In this document: piece after piece, positions 23,101 to 35,232 of the stretch
How the letters are laid out: each line of letters opens with the position of its first letter
How positions within the stretch are numbered: position 1 is the stretch's first letter
Source: Rhizoclosmatium globosum
Lineage: Eukaryota; Chytridiomycota; Chytridiomycetes; Chytridiales; Chytriomycetaceae
Assembly: GCA_002104985.1 (NCBI GenBank)
Contig: MCGO01000031.1
Span: forward strand, 186,001 to 250,000
Length of the DNA: 64,000 bases
Reading direction: 5' to 3'
Notes under the pieces: model-generated
The model's input: only the letters and a program-made list of their open reading frames with translations
The model's database searches: none
What the model was told of the DNA's origin: nothing
Made by a program: the position numbers and the translations under genes

Positions 23101-26100
23101 CAGGATGCATCATGGCGGCCAAATACTGTAAATCAACGATACCAGTCCACTCTCCAGGCTATCAAGAGAATAGAATCCCTGCCACTCCATAAGTTGGCGT
23201 ACTATTTCACCCGTCACTTGGTCTCCCCATTCATTAATTTCGGGCATATTGACGTCATCAATGAATATGATCATCTTTTTTCCAGCTGGCGGACCATACG
23301 TCGATCCCATTCGTTTATCCAAATAGGATTCAATAGTTCTCTGAAAGATCATTGGCGTGGTGGCACTTGAGAATGACATATTCTTGTAAAGATGGGTTTC
23401 TGCAGATAGTTTTGCTAGGTACTTTCGAATTGTCACAGTTTTGGCGGTACCAGGTTCACCAATCAGTAGCACAGACTTGAGCTGTTTTGTACAAGTTTCA
23501 ATCAAAAACTCACAGCGCACGTTATCAACGGTTGGAATGATAATATTGGAAAATTCGGGAGTGCTATCTGGTGGATAAACCCAAGCGGAACTTTGTCTTT
23601 CCAATGTTGCCATTGTCCTGCCTCATTGACAAAAACTCATAAACTGTGTCTTGCGATGACGGGTCAATTGGGGGATACTTCAAGTGTGGGGCCTGCAAAG
23701 AAAAGATAAGAAGTTTGGTTTAAGGCCAGAAAAACATTACGTTGGTCATGACATGTTGTTGAAGTTTCTTTCGTTCGTCCAATTCCAAAAGTGCACCCAT
23801 TGACCAGAAGAGGGAAAATATGTATAATCGTTCCAAATGATCTGCCGGAATTTGGGCTTTGTTTGCTTCTTGTTTTGGAATCAAGCCAGTTAGAGCATGC
23901 ATACATTTGCAACGTATGTCACTTTTGCAATAATCATTTTAAAGTGAGACTCTAGCCAAACAAAGTTGTTGGCATGTCCGTAGCTGCTGTTGAAAAGCGG
24001 TTCTAATACAGCTACCTCCGCAGCGGGTCGGGACTTAAACCAGATTGCAAGACAATATCCCAAGTGAGTGCCACCGTACCAATATAGATCATTCCACAAC
24101 GAGACACAGTAGCAGGTGAAGCATTGCGAAGAGAGTGCACTTCAAAAGTCAATTTACATGCAGCCGACATTGGAATACGATCTCCGTTGGCCACGTCAGA
24201 CACTTATTATCGTCTAAGACAGAGTTCAAGTTTTCAATCCACACAGCATCTACAGGACCGTCGAGAATAATCCAAATAACTGTGCCCTTGTTTTTCAAGG
24301 TTTTTCGCCACAGACTGGAGAAGATTCCATCAGTCCAGTCATTTGTTGTGACATCCAGTCGTCCAAACATCTGAAAATCGGTAATGGCTTTTGGATTCAT
24401 ACGAAGTTCCTTGTGTGGGTCACCACATACAGTCATTGCCTTTAGCAAGCGTTGATACATTTGGTTTTCCCCGTTCCTGTTGGCCCCAAACACATGATGC
24501 CGTGACGTACACGTTGGGTTTCATACAATTGGATGACCTTTAACGTCCACGGAGGATGGTTAATCAGGTTTACTTCTGCAAGCTGCTGATCGACAGCGAC
24601 TTCAATGTTTGGATAAGAGGCTGAACAATTGTTTCAATACACATTATTTGAAAGGAATCCGTACCTTTTTTCACAACCACACCAGGAAACAAATCATTTA
24701 CAAGGGACAAAAACAATGCTTCGTCTTCATCTACAAGTTTTGATAAATTCATGTCTCGCAGTACTCTCATCAGAATCATGTTTTCGGAATCATCAGGGTT
24801 GGCACGCTTTACAGACCCAGATGTTCTAAGAACAGACAAGATGTTACGCAATCCGAAGTCATAGTGCACTTGTTTCGAGAGTTGTTGCTCACAAAGACCA
24901 TAGAGTACAAAGAACTTTTTGGCGAGAGGAATGTTGTCTTTGAAACCACACCCAGCAAGTTTGACTCGAATAATAATTTGACGATCTGGCACCATCATTG
25001 CACATATCGGAAATGTACCTTCAAGTTTTCTGGCAATTCGACACTAAAGGTTGTATCAGAAGAGAACTATTTGTTTTAGACGTACCGTCCAGCATATCCA
25101 GGATTCATGGTAATAAACATTCCAACTTCAGGGTTAAATCACAGAGTCCCCGTCTGTGAATATGAAAGTAGTTTTACGCTCTTTTCTTGCGGCTAACACA
25201 CACCCAATTTGTTGGCGGCGACAGAAAGCACAGGAAGCTCTAAGAAATAAATTAATGTAAATCATAATTAATGATTCTGAATAACTAACCAATTCGGTTA
25301 AATTCGTCGAAACAACCCCATACACCGGCTTGTGCCAAACCTTTGTAAATACGACCAAGACCACGATAGTCCATTTGATCAGAACAATTGAATACGACCA
25401 CCCATTTTGCCAGATTCTTTCCCAAGTCTTTTGTTGATTCAGTTTTACCAGTTCCAGCCGGACCTAAAATAAATGAGTTCCCACGAAAATAAACAGAGGC
25501 TCATACCAGCTGGAGAGCCTCCCAACGACATTCCAATAGCCTGAGCCAACGTAATATACACACGATCTGTAAGAGGGGTAATGACCAGCCGATCCGTACA
25601 TCCCAAGTATTCACATTGGTATTTGAAGTCAAAGTTTGTAATTGAAACAATGCAGCAGTCTTTTGTTTCATGCCAATAAAATCGAGCCTGCTTAAGCCAT
25701 TCGAAGTCTTCTGCAGATTTAACATGCGTTTTGTACAGTTTTTCAAACACATCTTTGTGGTGTACTTGAATCGTAATAAACGTTTCGTACTTCACACGGT
25801 CCATCTTGGTCAGATCTTTTGTAGTATTTTCAATGAGCATGTTCAGAATATCCGTGACACGCTGATTAGTGGCAGCCATCTTTTTCTTGTCAGTTTTGGA
25901 GTTGTTGAGACCATCTTCACTCATGGCGGTCCATTGAATTTGTAGGCACAAAAGACCAATTTGGGCGGGGTACTCATCCAAAAACTTCTGAAGGGGCATA
26001 TCATTCATGCGAGCGGCGGCTTCACGAATTACATCATTGATTGTAGATTGTTGAACCGCGAGCAACGTTCCAAGCCATGTTTCAACGTTACCGGTGGCTA

Positions 26101-29100
26101 ACATTGGTTTTGTGAGCGGTACGCGTTCACCTTCAGCAGACTCGATAGCCATGATTTTATCATATTCCTTGTCGTGGAACTGTACGGATGCAACGTTATC
26201 GGTGACAGATTTCAAGTGAGCCTGAATCGTGTGAGAGTCAGACGCTTGACCGAGAATTTCAAGAAGAGCTGGGTCAGAAACAAAGTAGAATCTGGGAAAC
26301 ACGGCACGTTTGGACTCCAAGTATCCAGACAGAGACTTTTGACAAAGTTCCAGCTGTTCAGTTAAGTGTGGAAGGAGATTGGCAATGGTTTCATCCAAAA
26401 CGCAACATTGGATGACGTTGGGGTGTTCATTGGCCAATCCCATAATTTTGCACCAACTTTTATCAATGTTGCTGAATCTTTTCGCTTCCTTAGGCATCTG
26501 CTTGGCAATATCTCCACCAACAAACACAGCCTCTAAATAAATCCACAAATTCTGCACGGCAAGCCAGTTTTCGATAACTTCCGCAGCTGTAGATAGGTTG
26601 TGCACCCACGTTTGAATTTCCGGCTTGAATGGAGCGTTATACCTGTTGGACATCAACGAACCGAGGGTCATCAAGGAATCTTCCATCAGAGAAATAATTT
26701 CCGAAGTAGCAGATGGCTTAAGAACAAGGTTTCCTCGTGTCTTGAAACCGCCAAGTGTAAAGGACTTGTCTTCCCAGTCAGCGATAGTTTGCTTGAGCTT
26801 TACTTCAATGTCAGCTTCTTTTACAGCACCAGTACAAATGTCTTCAACATCTTCTTTGCTTTCGACAAGCGGAGCATCCAATAAATTTTTCAGGTAGAAC
26901 ATTTCGGGATCGAGGTTGAATGTTGTTTTAGAAACACGTTGAATGGCATCCCAGTGACGTGGTTGCATGGCTTTGTTGCCCATCATCTCCAGCAAAGGAA
27001 CTTTGGCAGTCAAGTCATCAACAATCTTTTTCAATTCTAAGAATGCATCCCACTCTTTGATGGCTTTAGGAAGCTTTTTGATCTTATTTTGAAAGTCGTT
27101 CATATCTGTGTTGATCTTTTCCAAATCAATGTCTGACCACAGCGTTTCATTATAAAGGCCACGTTTTTCTAACACATCGTTGTACAGAGAGTACAAGTTT
27201 TGCAATAGTTTCAGCTCCTTTTTGACCCGAACTAAGGTTGGGAATGGTGTTACTGGCAACGAGAAAAGATCTTCACCCGCAGAGTATGTTTCCCATTTTC
27301 TGTTAAGCTCGTCAAACGCCCTTTGAAACACGTTCAATCTCTCAGATGCTGTTTTTGGTGCAATGTTCCCAACCATTGGCCCATTCTCTGTGTACTCGAC
27401 AGTAAAGTCCTTTACATCTTGAGCGAATTTCCCAACGGCACCAATAAGATCGGCTTTAAATACCGGTTGAATCTTGCTCAAATGAGTTTGAACGTCAATT
27501 ACCAAAGCCTTCAATTTCTTCCAGCTGTAACGAAGCGAGTCAACCATTTCAGTTTCCTCCTTTGTAACCGTGACATTATGTTTTGTTAACAACAAATACG
27601 CTTCTTCGATGGGAGCAACTTTCATATCAATATCCACCTCAGCCAATCGAATCTCACTCAAAGTCTGGACAGCAATTCGTAAGTCATCAATATCAGTAAT
27701 TTTACGAGATAGTTTTAGAGTCTTGCCATCCATGTATTCAATTAACTCTTCCATATCCTTCTTGACCTTTTGGTTCAAATTAAAGCCGTACTGTTGTTTC
27801 CATTCTTTAGTCTCGGAGATTAATGCCAACTTTAAGGGCTCTGAAGAAATAAGCAAGAGTCCAATTTGTGTAGTGTTAGGAGTATCCGTAATTTCCTTTT
27901 CAATTGACTCATAGCGATTAATTTCTTGCTCGAAATCGCCGATGGTTGGCGTACCGTTTAAGAAGTTTTGAATGGTCTCTGCTTTATCATCCTTCCATAA
28001 AAAGTCATACTTGGCAAATTGTTCTCGGTGTAGTTCGACTTCTTTTTTCATGGAGTTGACAGTCGAACTAAGCATCACAATTACTTTCAATACATCTTTG
28101 TTATTTGCGACTTGGGCCGTGTCTTCTGGATACCTAACGTGGTCCTCTGTGGGACTCAAGAATTGCCGCCAGTTCAAGTTCAACTTTTTGGAGACCTCTG
28201 CAACCATGTTAGCAGCTCTGTTAAGCGCTCCTTGAATATCTTCGAGCTTCGGCTGCAGTACGACCATTGGAATCAAAAGAACTAGTTCAGCCTTGAAAAA
28301 TGGTCTTTGGCTGCCAGATTTTCCATATTGGTTTGACGTGTAATTTCCAAGTCGTGACCTCAAAAGATCCACGGATCCTTTGGTACATTGAACGAGAGCT
28401 TCTACATTTTGAAGATTAAATAAATAGTATACACTTTCGTATGCAAGCTTAAGTTCGGGATTCATTGGCAACGAAACGCCTTTGGACAACTCATTGATTA
28501 TGTCTCTTGCAGCCGATTCAATCAAGTTGCCTCGGTTGTTGATATTTTGCAAGACAAACGCGCAGCGAGTTTCTGTTCGCTCGATGAATGTATCAACTGT
28601 CCATTGGTCATTTTCATTTGGAACCTCACAAAGTGCCATTTCTGCAATCTTCTTGATACCAACATTGATTCGACAATCCACAATGTCAAGAACTTTGTCA
28701 ACCAGCTCTTCCAACTTCGCCAACTGCTGATGATTTGCGTTAAGATATGAGTCCAGATTTAGTGAGGTCCAAGTCAAAGCCGTCAACCCTGGTTGTAAAG
28801 CTCGATCTAATTCGTCTATGTGTGGAACCATAGCCTTTCTCAGAATATTTGAAACACGCTCCAGGACCCGTTTCTTACTTTGTAGCATTTGCTGCAGACT
28901 TGTGTACAGCGACTTGTAATACATCTCCTTCAAACACACATTACCAACAGAATCCGGAACATCTAAGCCTAATCGCATCATATGTCGTGTCTCTTTAATC
29001 AATTGAATGATTTGAGAGTCGAAGTTAACAAACAAGTTTCCATCAGGGTCATTGACCAAGAGCGTAGCCTGAAGACCAGTCTTTGCTTGATCCACAATAC

Positions 29101-31573
29101 TGTACCAAGACTTGTACCAAAGCAGTTCAAATTCAATCAAGGCACGAGCCAACTTATTGTAATTTCGGATGTGTTTTTTAGCTTCCATAGAATCCAAGAT
29201 GGACGTGTTGTTCTTGAACTGTCGCATTGGGTTTTCAATTCGGCGGTAAAGTTGGCGAGCCCAAGCAATAGCTCCAGAGACAGGCGGTGTATTTCGTGGA
29301 ATAGGTGGATCGTCCTTGTACTTTTGATATAATTTCCTTACACCCTCAAGATCTTTCCGAGTGTAGTGTACGAACACAGTGTGGTACTTTGACTCCAAAT
29401 CTAGTTGCATATCCTTGATCTGGCTGAACTTTGCCAGCAAATTCAGGGACATTTCAGTGCTAGTAATATGCTCGAAGCTAGAATCGATGAACTGTTGTAG
29501 GTTGGCTTCCAAGTCCGAAATTTGCTTTTTGAAACTGCTGTAGTCAGAGTCGTATTCCATTTTACGGTGATCAAGGATATCGTAAGGTTTGCGCTGCATA
29601 GTATTCATGATGTTGGAGAAACGGCGAATGAGAGAGTCCATTCCTTCAATGCCAAGCTTTTCCAGAAGAGAGAACTTTTCAATTACGCTGAACATGTCTA
29701 TGACCTTCTGGATACGCTTGCAAAATGCGTCGAATTTACCAAAAATGTACATTTCGGAGAAGTCGAACTGCTTTTCGGACGGATTCTCTTGCAAGCGTTT
29801 CTACAGTCGGAAATGTATGTCAGTAAAGAAAGTTCAAATATAGCAGCTAACATACCTTCGTCTCATGGAAGCACCGTTGATAAGCTTCGTTCAACTTGAC
29901 ACAATCATTCAATTTTTTGACGAGCTGCGTACGGTCTTGGTCCCAGAGCTTAGTTCCTTCATCTTTATAGATATATTCCTTGCAGCTGGTGATCATTTGG
30001 TTGGTTACTTTCACGAACAATGAAGTCATTCGCTCCGATGTATTGTAGTATCGTGAAATGCTATGAAAAAAGTTAGCAAACCTTTTAACTGCACCTAATT
30101 AATACCTGTAGATCATTTTAATAGCGTTGATCAAACCAGGAATGGATGGAATCATGGTCAATGGGTCACAGGAGTACAGTGGGTCGTAGAAACGTTCTAG
30201 TGTGTACAAGTATTTTACATTGTCCTGTTTTCGCGCGAATTAAGGTCATGGTTCAGAGTCCAGTCGATTTCGTTTACCTTTGACTCATTTGCAGCATCCG
30301 TCACTCGATCATCCAAATCTTTCCATGTTTTCAATAATGCCCTCGACTTCACAGCATTCAAAATTCCAATTACTTTCTTGCATGTGTGGCTCTTGAGCTG
30401 GTCCGTGATGGAATTAAACTTCACCATTCGTGCTTTCCAGTGCGCCAATTCAGCATTGGGTCCAATATCGTCAGCTTCTTTTCGCATTTGTTCTGACTCG
30501 GCGAGGACTTGTTCAATTTGTTTACACCATTCCGTCACGAGACCTGATTGAAAAGAATCACTGGTTAGATAAATCAAGCTTGGTAAGTGACACGAACCTT
30601 CTAAGGCATTCACAACTTCTGGGAAGTGAGCAGCATTAGCGTACTCCGCTGGTTTCTTGAAAGCATCGAGGTCAACGTTGGCAGGTACTTTGTTAAGTTG
30701 CACGGAATCATTTAAATTGACCATGGCAACATCAAGATCATTGACGAAACGTTCGAGCACTTCCATAAATCCTTTGACTGATTCATCTTTTTGACGTTGC
30801 AACACTCCCCAGTTTTCCTAAAGACACTTATGATGAGAAAATGTGTCACATAAAAAGAAGGAATATGTACCTGTGCTTTTAATGCCGGCAGTAATACATG
30901 TTTCACTGTAGTTGTGAGGGATGGTAGGATATTTGCTTGGATAAGACCAAATGAAACTTCGTTTGAAATGTTTGCGACGGTAATAGCTTTGTTTGTGGAA
31001 CGAATAAAGAAGCAACCCGTTCCAGTGAGTCCTTCTTTGCTACCATTGCTTACAATCAGAGTGCGGGCAGCAGTAGCGCCTCCTTTGGCAGCCGGTAAAG
31101 TTGAGGCGGCAGGTTTTTCATCCTAGTTTGTTTGGTTTATTAGCATTCATTGGTTGTGGGTTTTGGGGGAGGGTTTGAGAATTGTTTTGTAAGTGTGGCT
31201 AAGTCTATAACTGAAAATCCTTCCATTTTCCTTTCTTGTTACGTCACTGCCGGACACACACCTTTTGCCAGTAAAATAATACTTTTCTTGAACCATTTTC
31301 AGCGAAAAAGTCATTGAGGACATCCAACTTGTTTCCCAGCAACAAGGAATTCTCCAGACCGGCAGGCTTTTCGTCCACGAATTGCGAGAATTTTTCGAGC
31401 AAGAACCGATGTCGGACATCAAGAGAGGCTCTCTTTTTTTCAATCAAGTTTGCAGCGTTGTTGTTTCCAGCGAGAGCAGCTGCAGCTCCAAGTGCAGTAG
31501 CGCCTCCTGGACCAGTTTTCTTTTTCGAGTCTACTCCAGTGTCTTGGGTGGGATGATGATCCACGTCAGCCAT
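17180..31573 (-). CDS. axonemal outer-arm dynein heavy chain, DNAH5/DNAH8 (gamma) type
   Basis: This is the motor subunit that hydrolyses ATP to drive flagellar bending. The start is ATG 31573, with a first intron at 31261-31123. A tail motif NVKYLYTLE lies near 30220, and a clean 1449-codon frame lies at 29794-25445. Four P-loops follow in order: GPAGTGKT (AAA1, ~25450), GPTGTGKT (AAA2, ~24480), GEPGTAKT (AAA3, ~23460) and GVGGSGKQ (AAA4, ~22355). The stalk and the AAA5/6 region come next, and the C-terminus '[10 protein letters not shown]' stops at 17180. The estimated length is near 4,500 residues, normal for the family. '[11 protein letters not shown]' and '[18 protein letters not shown]' point to the DNAH5/8 subclass. 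Between ~18.6 and 25.3 kb about 30 single-base losses in homopolymers break the frame, but the protein reads on in the next frame each time. The upstream half is intact. I take these as sequence errors, not decay. Confidence 0.9.
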
Positions 31574-32002
31574 ATGAGCAGAGTTTTGCGAGGTGGGGGA
31601 AATAAAAGTTGTAGTTCAGACGAGTTATCAAAGTCGCACAGATGAGTTATAGCTAGTCCCAGATCTGATCAAACAAGAATAGAGGGGAGAGAACGCGATA
31701 GAGGAAGGCGTATGAGATACTTTGACGCGTCGAGAAGACGGGGGGTGAATGTGTTTGTAGGGATGAAAAACTTGTCAGGCACAAAAGATCGACGGAAAGA
31801 ACGGCACGTGACTTTGTTTTTCCCTTTCTATTCCTTTCCTTTCTAATGTATGTGAACAAAAGTACTGGTATTGGGTGGTCCTGATACAGCTTCTATGCAA
31901 AATCTGCTGCTTGAACAATACATACTGGTATCATAGACGAAGATGTATTTTCAGAAAGAAAGAAGAGTTGTTGGCAGAGTTGTTGGTAAAAAAGATCACT
32001 GA
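31574..32002. promoter_or_regulatory. divergent promoter region between dynein and the Trs65-like gene
   Basis: These 429 bp separate two start codons that point away from each other. The sequence is not obviously repetitive. I see no convincing TATA box or shared motif, so the promoter role is inferred from gene orientation only. Confidence 0.4.
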
Positions 32003-33933
32003 TGGGATCCACCACTGTCACTGAGTTTATTGATTCGAGCGAATGGCGCATACTGGTTCCTGGTACGGACTCGCAAGATGTAGAAGCCATACTTTCGAGC
32101 ACCGAGCGTGCCAGTGCCTGGACAGGTGCGTTGGGGTTAGAGTTAGATGCTGATGTCAGTTGATGAAGTTGATATTGAGCAGACGAGTTGTTCCACTTTT
32201 ACGTTGTTGCCACGTCGCCGGGTCCAATTGACGCCACTCTTTTGAATCAAATCGACATTCAGGTTTCAGCGGCGGCATCGACTGTTTCGGATGGAACGAT
32301 TGTTGGTGGACTTGGATTTGGCCTTGGACTTGAACGAGGAAACAAGGCGCATCAATCGCTGACGGTGTCGCGATCACCGACACGCGGAGCCAGAGCAAGT
32401 GCAAGTGGAAGTGCAAGTGCAAGTGGAAGCGAGGCGCCCCTGTTCTCGTACGCGTGGCGGCCCAAGGAAGCAGCGCCGCGCGTCAAGGACAACGTGGCGC
32501 TGTTTCCACTGCGCGTTCCTCTTTCGCTTGGCCGAGTGTCGAATCGCGGTGGCCTGGCCGATGATGCCGCTGACCTGCGTCTCTCCTTGACCGCAACTGT
32601 TCAGCCTGTCCTTCAAAACTCAAATACTCATGTCCACAACCCAGATCTGTGTGACCCTGAAGACTTTGATGCTGCAAACTTGTTCGATGGCCTGGTGGAT
32701 GGTAACTTGGCGACTTCTCCACTCTTCTCTACGTGTTCTAACATCAAGAATCAGACCCATTCTTCAACCCAAACTCTCTGCCAAACCATCGTCTTCCCTT
32801 CCAATTTAGAAAACACTCCCTGCTTCATCTGGTTCCCACTCCAAAATTTGTTCGTAAAGTACTCCCGTTGACGTCTGCACTACGCTTATCTGCATCTGTT
32901 GTTCATCCAAACTCACAAAAAATGATTCTATCAACACAACTTTTGAATTCCACGCTTGGTCAAGAAGCTTCCTCCATCCAGGTCCTAAGTGTCACAGCTG
33001 ATATGACAGACACTGTGATTCAACCATTGGCTAATGACTCTTCTCCGGTTGATATTCATTCTGGCGACGAATCCTGCTTCCTTTTCAGTGTCTTCAAACT
33101 TGATCGATCTGTTGGATACAGCAGCAACGTCAACAATCAATCAAACATTGAAAAGTATCAACCATCCGCATATCTCAGTTTTACTGTTCAATGGACATCT
33201 GCCGTAAAAGGCTTACAAAATCAAGTATTTGAATCAAAGTGGTACTGTTTGTTTGACGCATACAATGATAAGTCAGCCTTGATTTCTGCTGGAAAGGAAG
33301 AGGCGAAGAGTGTGGGAGTCTCAAACTATGACTTGAGTGCCATCTCAAAGGGTAGGGCTGTACCTGAAACTGTAGGAAATGGTCTAGAAATCTCGTTCAG
33401 AGGTATTTAACTATGTTTTTTGTGCCTCATGGTCGAACACCAATCTTACATCCTTACTCTATCTGACAGTCATGCCTCCTGTCCAACTCCGAAATGTCTT
33501 TACAGTTGAAATGCTAGTTGTAAACTCGTCCTCGAAATCCAGAAAGCTTCGCGTGTCTCTACCACAACAATACATTCCAAAAGCTTCAACTGATAGCATT
33601 GAAAACTTTGATCCAAAGGTTGGGCGCTTTACGCAACTACACATGCCCGTGGAATCATTCTTGAACAAATTGATTGAATCAGAAGCGCGAGAAGCGAATA
33701 TTTTCTGTTTGGAGAGTAACTTTGATTTGGGGTGAGGTGATTTCGTTTCTAGATATCAATCTAACCTCCTGTACAGAGAAATCCCAGTAGGCTCATGTCA
33801 GTCAATTCACCTGCATTTTATTGCATTACGCGGAAACTTGCATACTTTAGAGGCGTTGAACGTTATCAACGAAGACGACAACAAAGTAATTGAGCTCCGC
33901 AAGTTTCTTCAAATATATGCTCAAGATGCATAA
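32003..33933 (+). CDS. TRAPPII complex subunit, Trs65-like
   Basis: In fungi Trs65 is an accessory subunit of the TRAPPII Rab exchange factor at the late Golgi. The start is ATG 32003 (MGSTTVTEFIDSSEW). An intron interrupts after 'SAWT', a 49 bp intron joins 'LFDGLVD' to 'ESDPFFNPN', and further short introns follow near 33408 and 33737. The C-terminal part 'NVFTVEMLVVNSSSKSRKL' followed by 'GSCQSIHLHFIALRG' and 'LEALNVINED' matches the C-terminal Ig-like region I know from fungal Trs65. An Ala/Ser/Gly-rich low-complexity stretch (about 32390-32430) sits in the middle. No frame breaks are needed. TRAPPC13 is a less likely alternative. Product assignment is from remembered family pattern only. 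Confidence 0.7.
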
Positions 33934-33979
33934 AATGTGTTATTTCTTTATTTGTTGTATCGTGGGGAAGATTTGTTCA

Positions 33980-35094
33980 TTATTTGGAATAGACTGTGGT
34001 GAGCTTCTCGTTCTCTTTCGCTTTCTGCTTTGTCCTTGCAGCCTTCCGTCCTTCCAACTCTGCATGCATGGCTTGAATAAGAGTATCATCATTTGTTGCT
34101 TTCTCAACAAGGATATGAATTTTCGATTTACAGCCTTTGATCTCCTTTTCCAGAATCCTTCACATTCAAGTTAGATATGCAAGTCGAACTTATTAAACCT
34201 CAACTTGTTTCTAGCTTGTACTGCTTCGTATTTTCTCTTCATATCGGCGTGGTCGGCAGTGAGTTTCTAGTTTTTATACTCAACACCAAACAAACAGAGG
34301 GGGAACATATATACATTAAAATCAGCCGCAAGTTGATCGAATGTCTCCTGTCGACGCTCGCTAATTCGTCTAATACTTTCATGATGGGAGTTTTCAATCT
34401 CTTGCTTGTGAGTGGTACCTTCTGCTGCAACAGCGACAGATGACGAACGAAGGGACAGTTCCCTCATGCGTTCCTATTTAAAAGAATCAACTCCATATTG
34501 AGTGCAAATTAATGTAAACTATACCTTTAGAATTTGTATCTGCTGTGAACGTCCCTTCCAACCTGTACCCAATCCTTCCAAAATCTTGCTCACATTTGCG
34601 TCCTCATCTCCAACTTCCATGGCCAATGCTTTTTGTGTATTTCTAAGCTCTGTTTTCAGGCCTTGGGTGGTGATTCGCTCTTCCTCGAGTTTTCTGAGTG
34701 TGTATGTGAGTTTCTCTTTCAATGCTTTCAATTCTGTTCTTTGCTTCGAGTCTGCAGAAGACACGGATTCTGCTGTGGGATTTGTACGGCTTGATAGTGC
34801 TTGAAGGGTTTTGAGTTTGTTGGAAAGGTCGATGTTTGTATTCTTTTCGCGTTCAAGAGCCATATTCATATTCCGCAGCTATTTGATAAATATCTAGTAA
34901 GTTTAATTTGATCGAGCTTCATTTGTGAACTAACCTTTTTCGAAAGTTCGATTATTTTCGTTTCCTTCGCGTTTACTGACGAGTATGTTTGTCCAGTGCA
35001 AAGTATGGTGTATCAAAAACTTACGTCGAGGCGTCACTGAAGAAGATGTATCATTTGTTTTCGCAGTCAGAGAAGGAAGGACCAAGTTGTTCAT
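33980..35094 (-). CDS. coiled-coil protein, CCDC13-like (ciliary)
   Basis: CCDC13 in animals is a centriolar-satellite protein needed for cilium formation. The start is ATG 35094 (MNNLVLPSLTAKTND). After a short intron the protein becomes heptad-rich coiled coil ('NAKETKIIELSKKL', 'LEREKNTNIDLSNKLK'). The signature stretch 'EVGDEDANVSKILEGLGTGW' followed by 'KGRSQQIQILK' is what suggests CCDC13. The last exon has 'ILVEKATNDDTLIQAM' and stops at 33980. At least five small exons are visible. It is divergent from APC2. The 5' exon region is duplicated at 40911-41157. The coiled coil is certain. The CCDC13 name is a judgement from one conserved block. Confidence 0.65.
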
Positions 35095-35232
35095 TTTCGA
35101 GAGATTGGTGGATTGTACTTTTCCGTGGTTTGGTGGGGAGTCGTTCCCCAACTATAATGGAGATCAGACCAATTAACGATGCTAGATTAAATTACATCTA
35201 AGCCAAGATCCATATCGTGACGCGCGCAAAGG

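Noticed and set aside
18600..25300. programmed frameshifting or many separate short genes
   Set aside because: The breaks are all single-base losses at different runs, with no slippery-site consensus or structure, and conserved dynein motifs run straight through them.
32760..32870. frameshift in the Trs65-like gene
   Set aside because: A normal 49 bp GT-AG intron beginning after 'CTGGTGGATG' explains the frame change.
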